Part shown: piece after piece, positions 47,754-58,691 of the stretch
Numbering within the stretch: the first letter of the stretch is position 1
Layout of the letters: each line of letters starts with the position of its first letter
Assembly: GCA_027486755.1 (NCBI GenBank)
Contig: JAIXOM010000059.1
Span: forward strand, 276,454-340,453
From: Comamonadaceae bacterium
Lineage (GTDB): Bacteria > Pseudomonadota > Gammaproteobacteria > Burkholderiales > Burkholderiaceae_C
DNA length: 64,000 nt
Direction: 5' to 3'
The notes under the pieces: model-generated
What the model was told of the DNA's origin: nothing
The model's input: only the letters and a program-made list of their open reading frames with translations
Databases searched by the model: none
Program-made: the position numbers and the translations under genes

Positions 47754-48755
47754 TCAGCCCTGGGCCTGCAGCCAGTCCATGTATTGAGACACGCCGCTGG
47801 CCACATCGGCGAAACGGTGGTCGCAGCCGGCGCGGCGCAGCGCGCCCAGGTCGGCCTGGGTGTAGCACTGGTATTTGCCCGCCAGCGCGGCTGGGAAGTC
47901 GATGTACTCGATCAAGCCGGCCTTCAAAGCTTCGTCCAGGCTGGCCGGTGCGGACGCGCCGCGCTGCAGGGTCTGCACCACGCTCAGCGCTACATCGTTG
48001 AAGGGCTGGGCCCGGCCGGTGCCGAGGTTGAACAGGCCGCTTTTTTCGGGATGGTCGAAAAACCAGAGATTGACCGCCACCACATCGTCAATGAAGACAA
48101 AGTCGCGCATCTGGCCGCCGGCCGCATAGCCGCCATAAGAGCCGAACAGCTTGACCCGGCCCTCCTTGAGGAACTGGTGGTACTGGTGAAAGGCCACGCT
48201 GGCCATGCGGCCCTTGTGCTGCTCGCGCGGTCCGTAGACGTTGAAGTAGCGAAAGCCGACCACTTGGGCGCTGGCCTGTGAGAAATCAGCGCTGATTTCG
48301 CGGCGCAGGCGTTGGTCGAACAGCAGCTTGGAGTAGCCGTAGACATTGAGCGGCTTTTCGCAGTCGGGGCTCTCGCGGAATTCGCTGGCGCCGCCATAGG
48401 TGGCGGCCGAGGATGCATAAAGCAGGCGCACGCCTTGCTCCTGGCAGGACTGGAACAAGTCGCAGGACAGGCTGTAGTTGTTGTCCATCATGTACTTGCC
48501 GTTGCTCTCCATGGTATCGCTGCACGCGCCTTCATGGAATACAGCCTCGACCGGCCCATAAGCGCCTTCAGCGAAGAGCTCGTAGAAGTCGTCGGCATCC
48601 ACATAGTCGGCGATCTGCAGATCGGCCAGGTTACGGAATTTATCGCCTTCGGTCAGGTCGTCCACCGCGATGATCTCGCTGATGCCGCGCGCATTGAGCC
48701 CGCGCACAATGTTGCTGCCTATGAAGCCGGCTGCGCCGGTGACGACCACGGTCAT
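47754..48755 (-). CDS. hldD: ADP-L-glycero-D-manno-heptose-6-epimerase
   Basis: A 333-residue short-chain dehydrogenase-like enzyme that inverts C6 of the ADP-heptose used for the LPS core. The NADP site is [13 protein letters not shown], the catalytic region YGYSKLLFD carries Tyr and Lys, and [11 protein letters not shown] is typical of HldD. Its start overlaps the end of hldA by ATGA. It completes the heptose pair. Confidence 0.95.
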   Translation of the reverse strand: MTVVVTGAAGFIGSNIVRGLNARGISEIIAVDDLTEGDKFRNLADLQIADYVDADDFYELFAEGAYGPVEAVFHEGACSDTMESNGKYMMDNNYSLSCDLFQSCQEQGVRLLYASSAATYGGASEFRESPDCEKPLNVYGYSKLLFDQRLRREISADFSQASAQVVGFRYFNVYGPREQHKGRMASVAFHQYHQFLKEGRVKLFGSYGGYAAGGQMRDFVFIDDVVAVNLWFFDHPEKSGLFNLGTGRAQPFNDVALSVVQTLQRGASAPASLDEALKAGLIEYIDFPAALAGKYQCYTQADLGALRRAGCDHRFADVASGVSQYMDWLQAQG

Positions 48756-49699
48756 AAAGGTTTCTCCTGCGCTGCAAACAGCTCGGTGTAACTGACGGTG
48801 GCGGTGCCAAACTTACCCACCACAATGCCGCCAGCGCGGTTGGCCACAGGCACCGCCTCGCGCAGGCTGGCACCGGCAGCGAGCATGGCGGCCAGGGTGG
48901 CGATCACGGTATCGCCTGCGCCGGTCACATCAAACACCTCGCGCGCCTGGGTTGGCACATGCAGTTGACCTTGCTCGTCGAACAGCGTCATACCTTCTTC
49001 GCTGCGGGTCACCAACAGACCTTGCAGCTGCAGATGCTGGCGCAACTCCTGCGCCTGGCGGATGAGCTCGGCCTCGCTGCCCCAGCGGCCGATGACCTGT
49101 TCAAGCTCGGCCCGGTTGGGCGTGATCACAGTGGCTTTTTGGTAGCGTGAATAGTCCGAGCCCTTGGGGTCGATCAGCACCGCTTTGCCGTTGCTGCGGG
49201 CCTGCTCGATCATGGTGCTGATATGGGCCAGCCCGCCCTTGCCGTAATCGGAAAACAGCACTGCTTGATGCTGGCCGTGCAGCTGCGCGAAGGCGGCGGT
49301 CTGCGAGGCCAGCACTTCTTTTTCTGGGCTGCTCTCAAAGTCCAGGCGCAGCAACTGCTGCTGCCGGCCGATCACCCGCAGCTTGACGGTGGTGCTCAGT
49401 TGCGCGTCGCGGCCGAAGTGCGGCGTGATGCCGGTCTTGGCCACCAGGGCCTCGAGCTGATGGCTGGCCTCGTCCTCGCCGACCACGCTCAGCAGCGAGG
49501 CTTGCGCCCCCAGGCTGACCACGTTGTAGGCCACATTGGCGGCGCCGCCCAGCCGCTCCTCCTGTTTGGTGACCCGCACCACCGGCACCGGTGCCTCGGG
49601 CGAGATGCGGTCGACCGAGCCGTACCAGTAGCGGTCGAGCATGACGTCGCCCACCACCAATACGCGGGCCTGGCTGATCTGTTCAAAGCTGGGGGTCAT
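48752..49699 (-). CDS. hldA: Heptose-7-phosphate kinase (single-domain HldA/RfaE1)
   Basis: A 315-residue sugar kinase of the ribokinase family. Motifs: [10 protein letters not shown] at the N-terminus, [12 protein letters not shown], and [17 protein letters not shown] with the catalytic Asp. It phosphorylates D-glycero-beta-D-manno-heptose-7-phosphate at C1. The cytidylyl/adenylyltransferase half found in E. coli HldE is absent, so the second half must be elsewhere. ATG 49699 is chosen; the longer frame runs into lapB. Confidence 0.9.
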   Translation of the reverse strand: MTPSFEQISQARVLVVGDVMLDRYWYGSVDRISPEAPVPVVRVTKQEERLGGAANVAYNVVSLGAQASLLSVVGEDEASHQLEALVAKTGITPHFGRDAQLSTTVKLRVIGRQQQLLRLDFESSPEKEVLASQTAAFAQLHGQHQAVLFSDYGKGGLAHISTMIEQARSNGKAVLIDPKGSDYSRYQKATVITPNRAELEQVIGRWGSEAELIRQAQELRQHLQLQGLLVTRSEEGMTLFDEQGQLHVPTQAREVFDVTGAGDTVIATLAAMLAAGASLREAVPVANRAGGIVVGKFGTATVSYTELFAAQEKPL

Positions 49700-49704
49700 G
49701 CGGT

Positions 49705-50850
49705 TCAGAGCTCTTCGATGCGACGGGCGGGGTAGCTGTCCCAGGCCTGGCAGCCTGGGCAGTGCCAAAAATGCTGCTTGGCTTCAAAGCCGCAGGCAGC
49801 GCAGCGGTAGCGCATCAGGGGGCCGCTGGCGCGGTCAATGGCGCGTTGCACCACCTCTTGGTTTCGCGGCTCCGCAAAACGCTCGCTGGCCAGCCACTTG
49901 CCAGCGGCGATCAGCGAGGGCTCGCGCTGCAGGTGGTTCACAAACCACTGGCGGGCAATGGCAGGGTCGGCCTCGAGCTCGGCGATGGCCTGCACCAGGT
50001 CGATGCTGGGCTGGGCTTCTTGCGCCTGGATCAGCCAGTCCTTGACTTCTTGCTGCTTGCCCGCCTGCAGCGCCAGTTTGGCCAGCAAGGCCGCAGCCAG
50101 GGGCAGGGCTTGCGGCGCGGCCTGGCGCAGCTCCATCAGAGTTTGCAAGGCGGCATCCAAGCGGCCTTGCTGCATCAGCAGCTTGGCCTTTTCGATCAAG
50201 GGGCGTGGCGCTTGCGGGGCCAAATTGCGGGCCTGGTTCAGGAGGTCCAGGGCCGGACTGATTTGCCCAGCCGCTACGCTGGCCTGAGCCTGCTCGCACA
50301 GGTAATGTGCCTGCCGCGGCTCAAAGCTGCCGTGGCTGGTCTCGTCCAGGCGGGCTGCAACTGCGCTGGCCTGAGCCCAGTCGCGCGAGCGCTCGTAAAT
50401 CGCCAGCCGCGCTAGCCGCGCTTCCTGTTCATGGGCGGTGCCTTCGAGTTTGCTCAGCGCAGCCTCGGCCCTGTCGAGCAGGCCGGCTTTGAGAAAGTCC
50501 AGCGCCAGCGCATGCTGGGCGCGGTCGCGCTCGCTTTGCTTGAGGTCGCCGCGCGCCAGCAGGTGCTCATGCACCCGCACCGCTCGGTCGTACTCGCCGC
50601 GGCGGCGAAACAGATTGCCCAGCGCGAAATGCAGCTCGGAGGTGTCCGGGTCGTTTTGCACCGCCTCGATGAAGGCGTCGATGGCCTGGTCCTGCTGTTC
50701 GTTGAGCAGGAAGTTCAAGCCACGGAAGTAGGCCTTGGGCGACTGCCGGTTTTCCACCCGCATCTGCCGCAGGTCCAGGCGCGAGGCCAGCCAGCCCAAC
50801 GCGAAGGCGATCGGCAAGCCCAGCAGCAGGGCGGTGACATCAAATTCCAT
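49705..50850 (-). CDS. lapB: LPS assembly protein B (TPR protein)
   Basis: A 381-residue protein with an N-terminal membrane helix (about 5-23), several TPR repeats from about 35-330, and a C-terminal rubredoxin-like zinc ribbon (YRCAACGF ... WHCPGCQAW, four Cys). LapB controls LpxC breakdown and thereby the amount of LPS. The start overlaps the lapA stop by 11 bases. The minus-strand order lapA-lapB-hldA-hldD links LPS control with heptose supply. Confidence 0.93.
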   Translation of the reverse strand: MEFDVTALLLGLPIAFALGWLASRLDLRQMRVENRQSPKAYFRGLNFLLNEQQDQAIDAFIEAVQNDPDTSELHFALGNLFRRRGEYDRAVRVHEHLLARGDLKQSERDRAQHALALDFLKAGLLDRAEAALSKLEGTAHEQEARLARLAIYERSRDWAQASAVAARLDETSHGSFEPRQAHYLCEQAQASVAAGQISPALDLLNQARNLAPQAPRPLIEKAKLLMQQGRLDAALQTLMELRQAAPQALPLAAALLAKLALQAGKQQEVKDWLIQAQEAQPSIDLVQAIAELEADPAIARQWFVNHLQREPSLIAAGKWLASERFAEPRNQEVVQRAIDRASGPLMRYRCAACGFEAKQHFWHCPGCQAWDSYPARRIEEL

Positions 50851-51130
50851 GAGGCGGGCCGGCGCTGTCGCTGGCAGTTGGGCTGGTCGCTGCAGGGCTG
50901 GCCGTACCGGACTTGCGGGCCGCCTGGCGGCTGCGCCACCAGCGTGGCACCATGAACATCACCCCCAGGGCCATGCCGGCCACAAAGGCGGCCAGAACCA
51001 CCAATACCAGCGGTGCCTGCCACTGCTGACCAAAAAAGAAATGCACCGCCACCACGTTCTGATTGTTCAGAGCGAAGGCAAACAGGGTGAAAAACAAGGC
51101 TGCCTTGAGCAGCCACATGAGGTACTTCAA
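50840..51130 (-). CDS. lapA: LPS assembly protein A (LapA, DUF1049)
   Basis: A 96-residue inner-membrane protein with two helices (about 5-25 and 42-65) around a short periplasmic loop with FALNNQNVVAVHFFF, the DUF1049 pattern. I chose TTG 51130, which gives the common MKYL-type start and has GAGGG 8 bases upstream; an ATG at 51118 would drop four residues, and a TTG at 51157 adds nine. The start codon is therefore not certain. Confidence 0.85.
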   Translation of the reverse strand: MKYLMWLLKAALFFTLFAFALNNQNVVAVHFFFGQQWQAPLVLVVLAAFVAGMALGVMFMVPRWWRSRQAARKSGTASPAATSPTASDSAGPPHGI

Positions 51131-51213
51131 GCGCGGGGCCCTCGGGTGTTGTCTCAATTGTAGTCAGCCGCCCTGCTGGGCTGGGCTGCGATGCGGCGCT
51201 CGAGCGAAGGCCT

Positions 51214-51240
51214 CATCGCGCCGAGGGCGCCGCTCCTACA
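51214..51240 (-). repeat. REP-like palindrome, copy 7 (inverted)
   Basis: On the minus strand it begins TGTAGGAGC, with arms GCGGCG/CGGCGC (one mismatch) and a final GATG. It lies between ihfB and lapA. Confidence 0.75.
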
Positions 51241-51267
51241 AAACCTTAGGAGGCCTCGAATGAAGCC

Positions 51268-51294
51268 TGTGGGAGCCACGCCCTCGCGGCGATG
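51268..51294 (+). repeat. REP-like palindrome, copy 8
   Basis: TGTGGGAGC head with a different stem, GCCACG/CGCGGC, and the usual GATG end. Together with copy 7 it makes a head-to-head-like pair in one gap. Confidence 0.65.
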
Positions 51295-51304
51295 CGGCGG
51301 ACTG

Positions 51305-51622
51305 TCAGGCGCTTTGGCGGCTTTGCTGTTTGAGCGCTTCGGTGCGCTCGTCTACCGCTTCGCGCAGCGCTTTGCCAGGTTTGAAGTGGGGCACGCGCTT
51401 TTCAGGGATCGCCACGCTCTCGCCTGAGCGGGGATTGCGGCCTATGCGGGGTGGCCGGCGGTTGATGGTGAAGCTGCCAAAGCCGCGTATTTCAATGCGA
51501 TGGCCGCGCACCATGGCCTGTCCTATCGCGTCGAGGATGGCCCTGACCGCCGCCTCAGCATCCCTGTGGGTGAGCTGGGGGAATCGGTTGGCGAGTTCTT
51601 CGACGATATCGGAGCGGGTCAT
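51305..51622 (-). CDS. ihfB: Integration host factor beta subunit
   Basis: A 105-residue HU-family protein beginning [15 protein letters not shown], the IhfB start, with the DNA arm [14 protein letters not shown] and the final [12 protein letters not shown]. It pairs with IhfA from 13184-13501. It is 67 bases downstream of rpsA on the same strand, the usual order. Confidence 0.96.
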   Translation of the reverse strand: MTRSDIVEELANRFPQLTHRDAEAAVRAILDAIGQAMVRGHRIEIRGFGSFTINRRPPRIGRNPRSGESVAIPEKRVPHFKPGKALREAVDERTEALKQQSRQSA

Positions 51623-51689
51623 GGCGCGAGGTCAAATGCCGGCCCGGCGCGCCGACCGGAGTCGGGCGCAGCCGGGCTGTGGCCGGCGA

Positions 51690-53366
51690 TCAGCTGCCGC
51701 TGTCGAGCTTGGCGCGCAGCAAGGCGCCCAGGCTGGTGGTGCCGGCGTTGCCGCTGTTTTGCGACAGGCTGGCCATGGCCTCGGCCTGGTCGGCCGTGTC
51801 CTTGGCGCGCACCGACAGCTGGATGTTGCGGGTCTTGCGATCCACATTAACCACCACAGCGGTGACTTCGTCGCCTTCCTTGAGCACATTGCGGGCATCT
51901 TCCACACGGTCGCGCGAGATTTCGCTGGCGCGTAGGTAGCCGATGATGTCTTCGCCCAGATCGATCTCGGCACCCTTGGCGTCGACGGTCTTGACCTTGC
52001 CCGTGACAATCGCGCCCTTGTCGTTGACGGCCGCGAAGGTCGAGAACGGGTCACCGTCGAGCTGCTTGATACCCAGGGAGATGCGTTCGCGGTCCACGTC
52101 CACTGCCAGCACGATGGCGTCGACTTCCTGGCCCTTTTTGTAGTTGCGCACGGCGGTCTCGCCGGGCTCGTTCCAGGACAGGTCAGACAGGTGCACCAGA
52201 CCGTCGATGCCGGCGGCCAGGCCGACGAACACGCCGAAGTCGGTGATGGACTTGATCGGGCCCTTGACGCGGTCGCCGCGCTTGGTGTTCTGCGCGAATT
52301 CTTGCCAGGGGTTGGCCTTGCACTGCTTCATGCCCAGGGAGATGGGGCGCTTGTCTTCGTCGATCTCGAGGACCATGACTTCGACTTCGTCGCCCAGGGA
52401 CACCAGCTTGTTGGGGGCCACGTTCTTGTTGGTCCAGTCCATTTCGGAGACGTGCACCAGACCTTCAATGCCGGGCTCGAGCTCGACGAAGGCGCCGTAG
52501 TCGGCAATGTTGGTGACCTTGCCGAACAGGCGCGTGGCCTGCGGGTAGCGGCGCGAGACGCCCATCCAGGGATCGTCGCCCATCTGCTTGAGGCCCAGCG
52601 AGACACGGTTTTTCTCGGTGTCGAACTTGAGGATCTTGGCAGTGAGTTCCTGGCCGGCCTGAACGACTTCGCTCGGGTGGCGGACACGGCGCCAGGCCAT
52701 GTCGGTGATGTGCAGCAGGCCGTCGATGCCGCCGAGGTCCACGAAGGCACCGTACTCGGTGATGTTCTTGACCACGCCGTGAACGATGGAGCCTTCTTTC
52801 AGGGTTTCCATCAGCTTGGCGCGCTCTTCGCCCATGGAGGCTTCCACCACGGCGCGGCGGCTCAGCACCACGTTGTTGCGCTTGCGGTCGAGCTTGATGA
52901 CCTTGAACTCCATGGTCTTGTTCTCGTACGGCGTCAGGTCCTTGATCGGGCGCGTGTCGATCAGCGAGCCCGGCAGGAAGGCGCGGATGCCGTTGACCAG
53001 CACGGTCAGGCCGCCCTTGACCTTGCCCGTGGTCTGGCCGGTCACGAAGTCGCCGGATTCCAGCGCTTTTTCCAGGGCCATCCAGGAGGCCAGGCGCTTG
53101 GCCTTGTCGCGCGAGAGCAGGGTGTCGCCGAAGCCGTTTTCAACGGAGTCGATGGCCACGGAGACGAAGTCGCCGACCTGCACTTCGAGTTCACCTTGGT
53201 CGTTCTTGAACTCTTCGAGGGGCACGTAGGCTTCGGACTTGAGGCCTGCGTTGACCACCACGTGGTTGTGATCGATGCGAACGACTTCAGCGGTGATGAC
53301 TTCGCCCGAACGCATCTCGGAGCGTTGGAGCGATTCTTCGAACAGGGCGGCAAAAGATTCAGACAT
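51690..53366 (-). CDS. rpsA: 30S ribosomal protein S1
   Basis: A 558-residue protein with six S1 RNA-binding repeats; the later ones show [22 protein letters not shown] and similar. S1 brings mRNA to the 30S subunit. AAGGAAA precedes ATG 53366. The length and the order cmk-rpsA-ihfB agree with proteobacteria. Confidence 0.97.
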   Translation of the reverse strand: MSESFAALFEESLQRSEMRSGEVITAEVVRIDHNHVVVNAGLKSEAYVPLEEFKNDQGELEVQVGDFVSVAIDSVENGFGDTLLSRDKAKRLASWMALEKALESGDFVTGQTTGKVKGGLTVLVNGIRAFLPGSLIDTRPIKDLTPYENKTMEFKVIKLDRKRNNVVLSRRAVVEASMGEERAKLMETLKEGSIVHGVVKNITEYGAFVDLGGIDGLLHITDMAWRRVRHPSEVVQAGQELTAKILKFDTEKNRVSLGLKQMGDDPWMGVSRRYPQATRLFGKVTNIADYGAFVELEPGIEGLVHVSEMDWTNKNVAPNKLVSLGDEVEVMVLEIDEDKRPISLGMKQCKANPWQEFAQNTKRGDRVKGPIKSITDFGVFVGLAAGIDGLVHLSDLSWNEPGETAVRNYKKGQEVDAIVLAVDVDRERISLGIKQLDGDPFSTFAAVNDKGAIVTGKVKTVDAKGAEIDLGEDIIGYLRASEISRDRVEDARNVLKEGDEVTAVVVNVDRKTRNIQLSVRAKDTADQAEAMASLSQNSGNAGTTSLGALLRAKLDSGS

Positions 53367-53510
53367 GAGGTTTCCTTGCAAATCGCAGGCAGGTTGACGT
53401 CCGCACGATTGCGGGCGTTTCTAAGACTGACAGCGCTTGCGTTGTGTGCGGACAGGGCCGCGGTTGGGTTCAACAACCACCTGAACAATGCACATGCGGT
53501 GCGACGGGAT

Positions 53511-55490
53511 TCAGGTGGACCGTTTGCCTTGCCACCACGTCAACATCAGGGCTGTGGATTTTTCAATCGACAGTTCCGAGTTGTCGAGCAGCAGGGCTTC
53601 TTGGGCCGGCTTCAGGGGGGCGGTCTGGCGGGAGGAATCCCGCTCGTCCCGGGCCCGGAGGTCCGACTCAATCTCGCTGATTGTAGCGGGAATTCCCTTT
53701 GAAATCAGCTGCTTATGGCGGCGCTCGGCCCGTTTGGCAGCGCTGGCCGTGAGGAAGACCTTGAGCGCGGCGTCCGGGAAGATCACCGTGCCCATGTCGC
53801 GGCCGTCGGCCACCAGGCCCGGCAGCCGCCGAAAGCTGTGCTGCAGCTGCACCAGGGCGGCGCGCACCTCGGGATGCACCGAGACGGCAGAGGCGGCCAT
53901 GCCGGCCGATTCGGTGCGGATGGCCTCGGACACGTCTTCCCCCGCCAGGAACACCCGGTCGCCCTCAAAGCGTGCGGGCAGGGTGCGGGCGATCGCGGCG
54001 GCCGCCGGCCCGTCGGACAGCGCCACGCCGGCCTGCTGGGCTGCCAGGGCTGTCAGGCGGTAGAGCGCGCCCGAGTCCAGGTAGTGGTAGCCCAGCTTTT
54101 GTGCCGTGAGGGCGGCCAGCGTGCCCTTGCCGGAGGCCGTGGGGCCGTCGACGCAGATCACCGGAATGTGCCGGGCCTCGGCCTGCGCCACCGCAAACAA
54201 GGCCTCGAAATAGTCCGGAAAGGTCTTGGCCACGCAATGCGGCTCTTCAATGCGCAAGGGCAAGTGCGCCGGGTTGAAGGCGGCCAGCGAAAAGCACATG
54301 GCCATGCGGTGGTCGTCGTAGGTGGCAATGGAGGCGCTCTTCCAGGCCTGGGGCGGGCTGATGCGCAGGAAGTCCGTGCCTTCCTCCACCGTGGCGCCGA
54401 GCTTGCGCAGCTCGGTGGCCATGGCGGCGAGCCGGTCGGTTTCTTTGACGCGCCAGCTGGCGATGTTGCGCAGCGTGCTGGGGCCGTCGGCATAGAGCGC
54501 CATGACGGCCAGGGTCATGGCGGCGTCGGGGATGTGGTTGCAGTCCAGGTCGATGGCCTTGAGCGGCCAGGCACCGCGGCTGATGCGCAGGTGGTTGGGC
54601 GCCATCTCCACCCGGGCACCCATCTGCTGGGCGGCTTCCACGAAGCGGATGTCGCCCTGGATGGCGCCGCTGCCGATGCCCCAGACCTCGATCTCCTGGC
54701 CCTCAGGCGCTGCCAGCGCACCGAGCGCCACGAAGTAGCTGGCCGATGACGCGTCGCCTTCCACGTGGATCTCCCCGGGCGACTGGTAGCGGCTGCCGGC
54801 CGGGATGGTGAAGCGCTGCCAGCCCTGCCGCTGCACCTGGATGCCAAAGCGCGCCAGCAGGTTGAGTGTGATCTCGATGTAGGGCTTGGAGATGAGCTCG
54901 CCCACCACGTCGATGTGGATGTCCTTGCTGGCCACCAGGGGCAGGGCCATGAGCAGGGCGGTGAGGAACTGGCTGGAGACATCGCCGCGCACCTGGATGG
55001 GCCGGTCCAGTTGCAGCTGCGCATAAGGCCTCAGCCGCAGCGGCGGGTAGCCCTCCTGGCCCAGGTAGTCGATGGCGCAGCCGAGCTGGCGCAGCGCATC
55101 AACCAGGTCGCCGATGGGGCGCTCGTGCATGCGCGGCACGCCCGACATCTCGAACTCGCCGCCCAGCAGGGCCAGCGCCGCCGTGAGCGGCCGCATGGCG
55201 GTGCCGGCATTGCCCAGGAAGAGTTTGGCGCTTTGGTGGATGAGCTGGCCGCCCAGCCCGCCGATCACGGCGGTGTGTCCGGTCTGCTCGATGTGGCAGC
55301 CCAGGGCCTTGAGGGCGTCCAGCATCACGGCCGTGTCGTCTGAGGCCAGCAGGTCGTGCACCACGGTCTCGCCCTGGCTGAGCGCGGCCAGCAACAGCAC
55401 GCGGTTGGAGATGCTCTTGGAGCCCGGCAGGCGCACTGTGCCGTGGGCGCCCGAGAGGGGCGGGATGTCGAGGAAGTCGGTCTGGTACAT
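53511..55490 (-). CDS. aroA: Fused EPSP synthase (AroA) and cytidylate kinase (Cmk)
   Basis: A 659-residue bifunctional protein. Residues 1 to about 437 are class I EPSP synthase ([24 protein letters not shown], and [13 protein letters not shown]), which adds enolpyruvyl to shikimate-3-phosphate. From about 440 to the end is a CMP/dCMP kinase ([15 protein letters not shown], with [13 protein letters not shown]). In E. coli these are separate neighbouring genes; the fusion is known in Burkholderiales. ATG 55490 gives the normal AroA start. rpsA follows after 144 bases. Confidence 0.95.
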   Translation of the reverse strand: MYQTDFLDIPPLSGAHGTVRLPGSKSISNRVLLLAALSQGETVVHDLLASDDTAVMLDALKALGCHIEQTGHTAVIGGLGGQLIHQSAKLFLGNAGTAMRPLTAALALLGGEFEMSGVPRMHERPIGDLVDALRQLGCAIDYLGQEGYPPLRLRPYAQLQLDRPIQVRGDVSSQFLTALLMALPLVASKDIHIDVVGELISKPYIEITLNLLARFGIQVQRQGWQRFTIPAGSRYQSPGEIHVEGDASSASYFVALGALAAPEGQEIEVWGIGSGAIQGDIRFVEAAQQMGARVEMAPNHLRISRGAWPLKAIDLDCNHIPDAAMTLAVMALYADGPSTLRNIASWRVKETDRLAAMATELRKLGATVEEGTDFLRISPPQAWKSASIATYDDHRMAMCFSLAAFNPAHLPLRIEEPHCVAKTFPDYFEALFAVAQAEARHIPVICVDGPTASGKGTLAALTAQKLGYHYLDSGALYRLTALAAQQAGVALSDGPAAAAIARTLPARFEGDRVFLAGEDVSEAIRTESAGMAASAVSVHPEVRAALVQLQHSFRRLPGLVADGRDMGTVIFPDAALKVFLTASAAKRAERRHKQLISKGIPATISEIESDLRARDERDSSRQTAPLKPAQEALLLDNSELSIEKSTALMLTWWQGKRST

Positions 55491-55521
55491 GGCTTCTTGG
55501 TCGAGCGCCAGCGCCCGTGGG

Positions 55522-56421
55522 TCAGTCGGAGGAGGGCGCTGGGGAATCAGGTGCCTGCGCACCCATCTGCCAATCGGCGCGGCGCTGGCTGGCCTGGGTG
55601 ATGAACGCACGCAGGCCCTCGCGGTCTTCGCTGGCCAGCAGGCCCTGGATCTTGAGCAGCGAGGTCTCGAACCATTTCGCCTGCGCATTCACTGCGGTGG
55701 CATTGGCCAGCAGCACGTCGGTCCAGAGTTCTGGATCGCCTGCAGCAATGCGGGTGGTGTCCCGAAAGCCCGGACCACCCAGGGCCAGGTAGTGCTCACC
55801 CTCGGGCTGGGCCATCAGGCCCTGCATGAGCGCAAAGGCCAGCATGTGTGGAAAGTGGCTCACGGCCGCCAGGCTCTGGTCATGCAGGTGGGCGGGCATC
55901 TCGCGCACCTTGCAGCCCAAGGCCTCCCAGACGCCGCGCGCCTGCGCGATGGTCTTGGCGGCGTGGACTTCCAGGGGTGTCAGGATGACCTGCTGGCCTT
56001 TGTACAGCCCGGCATCGGCATGCTCGATGCCTGCCCGTTCCTTGCCACAGATGGGATGGGCCGGCACGAACTGGCCAAGGCGCTCACCCAGGGCCTGGCC
56101 TGCGGCGTGTGCCACGTCTTGTTTGGTCGAGCCCACGTCCATCACCAGGGTGTGTGCCTCCAGTCGGGGCAGCAGGCTGCTCAGCGTGGCCTGGGTGGCG
56201 GCCACAGGCACGGCCAGCAGCACCAGGTCAGCGCCACGCACGCATTCCTCGGCCGTGGGGGCCACGGTGTCGACGATGCCCAGCGCCCGTGCGCGCTGGG
56301 CGCTCTGGGGCGAGCGGCTGTAGCCGCTCACGCGCTTTACCAGGCCGGCCTGCTTGGCCGCCAGCGCGAAGGAGCCCCCCATGAGCCCGCAGCCAATGAG
56401 CGCCAGATGCTCGAACACCAT
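55522..56421 (-). CDS. tyrA: Prephenate dehydrogenase
   Basis: A 299-residue NAD-dependent enzyme of tyrosine synthesis. The Rossmann motif [13 protein letters not shown] begins near residue 9; [19 protein letters not shown] and [12 protein letters not shown] follow, with the key His residues of the family. There is no fused chorismate mutase. It is 31 bases upstream of the aroA start and 6 bases downstream of pheA. Confidence 0.94.
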   Translation of the reverse strand: MVFEHLALIGCGLMGGSFALAAKQAGLVKRVSGYSRSPQSAQRARALGIVDTVAPTAEECVRGADLVLLAVPVAATQATLSSLLPRLEAHTLVMDVGSTKQDVAHAAGQALGERLGQFVPAHPICGKERAGIEHADAGLYKGQQVILTPLEVHAAKTIAQARGVWEALGCKVREMPAHLHDQSLAAVSHFPHMLAFALMQGLMAQPEGEHYLALGGPGFRDTTRIAAGDPELWTDVLLANATAVNAQAKWFETSLLKIQGLLASEDREGLRAFITQASQRRADWQMGAQAPDSPAPSSD

Positions 56422-56427
56422 GGCGGC

Positions 56428-57525
56428 TTACTCAGACACCGGGTAGGAGCCCAGCACTTTGTAGAAGGCGCACAGCTGCTGCAGGTCTTTCAGGGCGGCG
56501 GCCACGTGGGGCTGGGAGATGTGGCCTTCGAGGTCGATGTAGAAGTAGTACTCCCACTGGCCCGACTTGGCCGGGCGCGACTCGAAGCGGGTCATGGACA
56601 CGCCGTTTTCTTTGAGGGGCACCAAGAGGTCGTGCACAGCGCCCGGCCGGTTGGGCACGGAGACCACCAGGCTGGTGCAGTCGCGGCCGGAGACCGGCGG
56701 CGTGGCCAGGGTCTGCGGCAGGCAGATGACGGCAAATCGCGTGCGGTTGTAGGCCTCGTCCTGGATGGCGTGGTGCACCAAGTGCAAGCCGAACTGGGAC
56801 GCAGCCCGTTCGCTGGCGATGCCGGCCCACGCCGGGTTGGAGGCGGCCAGGCGCGCCCCTTCGGCATTGCTGGCCACGGCGCGGCGTTCGGCATGCGGCA
56901 GGTGCACGCTGAGCCAGCCCTGGCATTGGGCGAGTGCCTGCGGATGGGCCAGCACCACCTCAATGCCTTCCAGGCTGTTGGACTGGCGCAGCAGGTTGTG
57001 GCGCACCAGCAGACTCACCTCGCCCACCACGTGCACGGGTGAGCGCAGGAATAAATCAAGCGAGCGGGCCACCACGCCTTCGGTGGAGTTTTCCATGCCC
57101 ACCACACCGTATTGCGCGGTGCCGGCCGCGGTGGCGTGGAAGACCTCGTCGAAGTTGGCGCAGTAAATCAGGCTGGCTGCGCTGCCGAAGAACTCCACGG
57201 CCGCTTGTTCGCAGAAGGTGCCTTGCGGGCCCAGCACGGCCACGCGCTGGGGGGCTTCCAGCGCCAGGCAGGCCGACATGATCTCGCGCCAAATGGACGC
57301 GACATGGTCGTTGTGCAGCGGACCGGGGTTGGCGCGGGTGATCTTGTCGATGACCTGGGCCACGCGGTCGGGCCGGAAGAAAGGCGAGCCTTCGGCGCGC
57401 TTGATCTCGCCGACCTGCTCGGCCACATGGGCGCGCTGGTTGAGCAGGGACAGCAGTTGCTGGTCGAGCGCGTCGATCTGCACACGCAGCGCGCCCAGGG
57501 CGTCGGATTGGACAGGTTGGGTCAT
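56428..57525 (-). CDS. pheA: Bifunctional chorismate mutase / prephenate dehydratase (P-protein)
   Basis: A 365-residue protein. The N-terminal AroQ mutase (about 1-90; RVQIDALDQQLLSLLNQRA) is followed by the dehydratase (about 95-270; FLGPQG-type start VAVLGPQGTFCEQAA, NSTEGVV, and RDLF-type NRTRFAVI) and an ACT domain (about 275-362; ESRPAKSGQWEYYFYIDLEG) for feedback by phenylalanine. It is 6 bases before tyrA. The gap to serC holds the GAGGG-type palindrome. Confidence 0.96.
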   Translation of the reverse strand: MTQPVQSDALGALRVQIDALDQQLLSLLNQRAHVAEQVGEIKRAEGSPFFRPDRVAQVIDKITRANPGPLHNDHVASIWREIMSACLALEAPQRVAVLGPQGTFCEQAAVEFFGSAASLIYCANFDEVFHATAAGTAQYGVVGMENSTEGVVARSLDLFLRSPVHVVGEVSLLVRHNLLRQSNSLEGIEVVLAHPQALAQCQGWLSVHLPHAERRAVASNAEGARLAASNPAWAGIASERAASQFGLHLVHHAIQDEAYNRTRFAVICLPQTLATPPVSGRDCTSLVVSVPNRPGAVHDLLVPLKENGVSMTRFESRPAKSGQWEYYFYIDLEGHISQPHVAAALKDLQQLCAFYKVLGSYPVSE

Positions 57526-57537
57526 ACGATCTTCCTA

Positions 57538-57572
57538 CCCCCTCTCCCCTTGGGAGAGGGCTGGGGTGAGGG
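57538..57572 (-). repeat. GAGGG-type palindrome inside the serC-pheA operon
   Basis: CCCTCTCCC (57540-57548) and GGGAGAGGG (57552-57560), perfect 9-bp stem, 3-base loop, with the tail GGGGTGAGGG. It sits between serC and pheA, which would otherwise be an ordinary operon junction. Confidence 0.75.
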
Positions 57573-57602
57573 CGCGCGCGTGGGCGGCCTTGTTCATGGG
57601 CA

Positions 57603-58691
57603 TCAGGCCCGGCGCTCGAATTCGCGCATGTAGGCCACCAGGGCCTGCACGCCTTCGAGCGGCATGGCGTTGTAGATGCTCGCCCGCATGCCGCCCACCG
57701 ACTTGTGGCCCTTGAGCTGCAAGAGCCCCGCGGCCTTGGCGCCGGCCAGGAAGCCCTCGTTGAGGGACTCTTCGCGCAGGAAGAAGGGCACGTTCATGCG
57801 GGAACGGGCAGCGGGCTCGACTTGGTTGCTGTAAAGCTCGGAGCCGTCGATGAAGTCGTACATCAGCTGGGCCTTGGCGATGTTGCGCGACTCCATGGCG
57901 GCCACGCCGCCCTGGCGCTTGAGCCACTGGAAGGTCAGGCCTGCGATGTAGATGCCGTAGGTGGGCGGCGTGTTGTACATCGACTGGTGCTCGGCCACGA
58001 TCTGGTAATTGAAGGCCGAGGGGCAGGCGGGCAGGGCGTGGCCCAGCAGGTCTTCGCGCACCACCACCAGCGTCACGCCGGCGGGCCCGAGGTTCTTCTG
58101 TGCCCCGCCGAAGGCCAGGCCCACGCGCGACCAGTCCACCGGCCGCGAGCACACATGGGAGGAGAAGTCCACCACCAGCGGGGCCTTGCAGCCCAGGGTT
58201 TGGAGGTCGGGCAGCTCCTGGAATTCCACGCCATGGATGGTTTCATTGCTGCACAGGTGCACGTACTGCGCATCGGCGCCGATGCGCCACGAGGCAGGCG
58301 CTGGGATGCCGCGGAAGCCCTGGTCTTGTGCCGAGGCGGCAATGCGGGCCGTGCCGTACTTGCCGGCTTCTTTGAGCGACTTCTGGCTCCAGGTGCCGGT
58401 GAGCACGAAGTCCATGGCGCCGCCTCGCGAAAGATTGAGCGGCACGATGGCGTTCTCGGCCAGGCCCCCGCCCTGCATGAACAGCACCTTGAAGTGCGCA
58501 GGGATGGCCAGCAGCTCGCGCAGGTCGCGCTCGGCCGCCTCATAAATGGAGATGAACTCCTTGCCGCGGTGGCTCATCTCCATCACGCTCATGCCGCTGC
58601 CGTGCCAGTCCAGCATCTCGGCCGCGGCCGTGCGCAGCACTTCTTCGGGCAGCACGGCGGGACCCGCCGAGAAGTTGTAGGGGCGCTGCAT
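57603..58691 (-). CDS. serC: Phosphoserine aminotransferase
   Basis: A 362-residue PLP enzyme of serine and pyridoxal phosphate synthesis. It starts [19 protein letters not shown] and has the PLP lysine in [18 protein letters not shown], followed by [11 protein letters not shown] 58691 overlaps the gyrA stop by ATGA, so the two genes are translationally coupled; a GTG directly before it is less likely. Confidence 0.96.
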   Translation of the reverse strand: MQRPYNFSAGPAVLPEEVLRTAAAEMLDWHGSGMSVMEMSHRGKEFISIYEAAERDLRELLAIPAHFKVLFMQGGGLAENAIVPLNLSRGGAMDFVLTGTWSQKSLKEAGKYGTARIAASAQDQGFRGIPAPASWRIGADAQYVHLCSNETIHGVEFQELPDLQTLGCKAPLVVDFSSHVCSRPVDWSRVGLAFGGAQKNLGPAGVTLVVVREDLLGHALPACPSAFNYQIVAEHQSMYNTPPTYGIYIAGLTFQWLKRQGGVAAMESRNIAKAQLMYDFIDGSELYSNQVEPAARSRMNVPFFLREESLNEGFLAGAKAAGLLQLKGHKSVGGMRASIYNAMPLEGVQALVAYMREFERRA

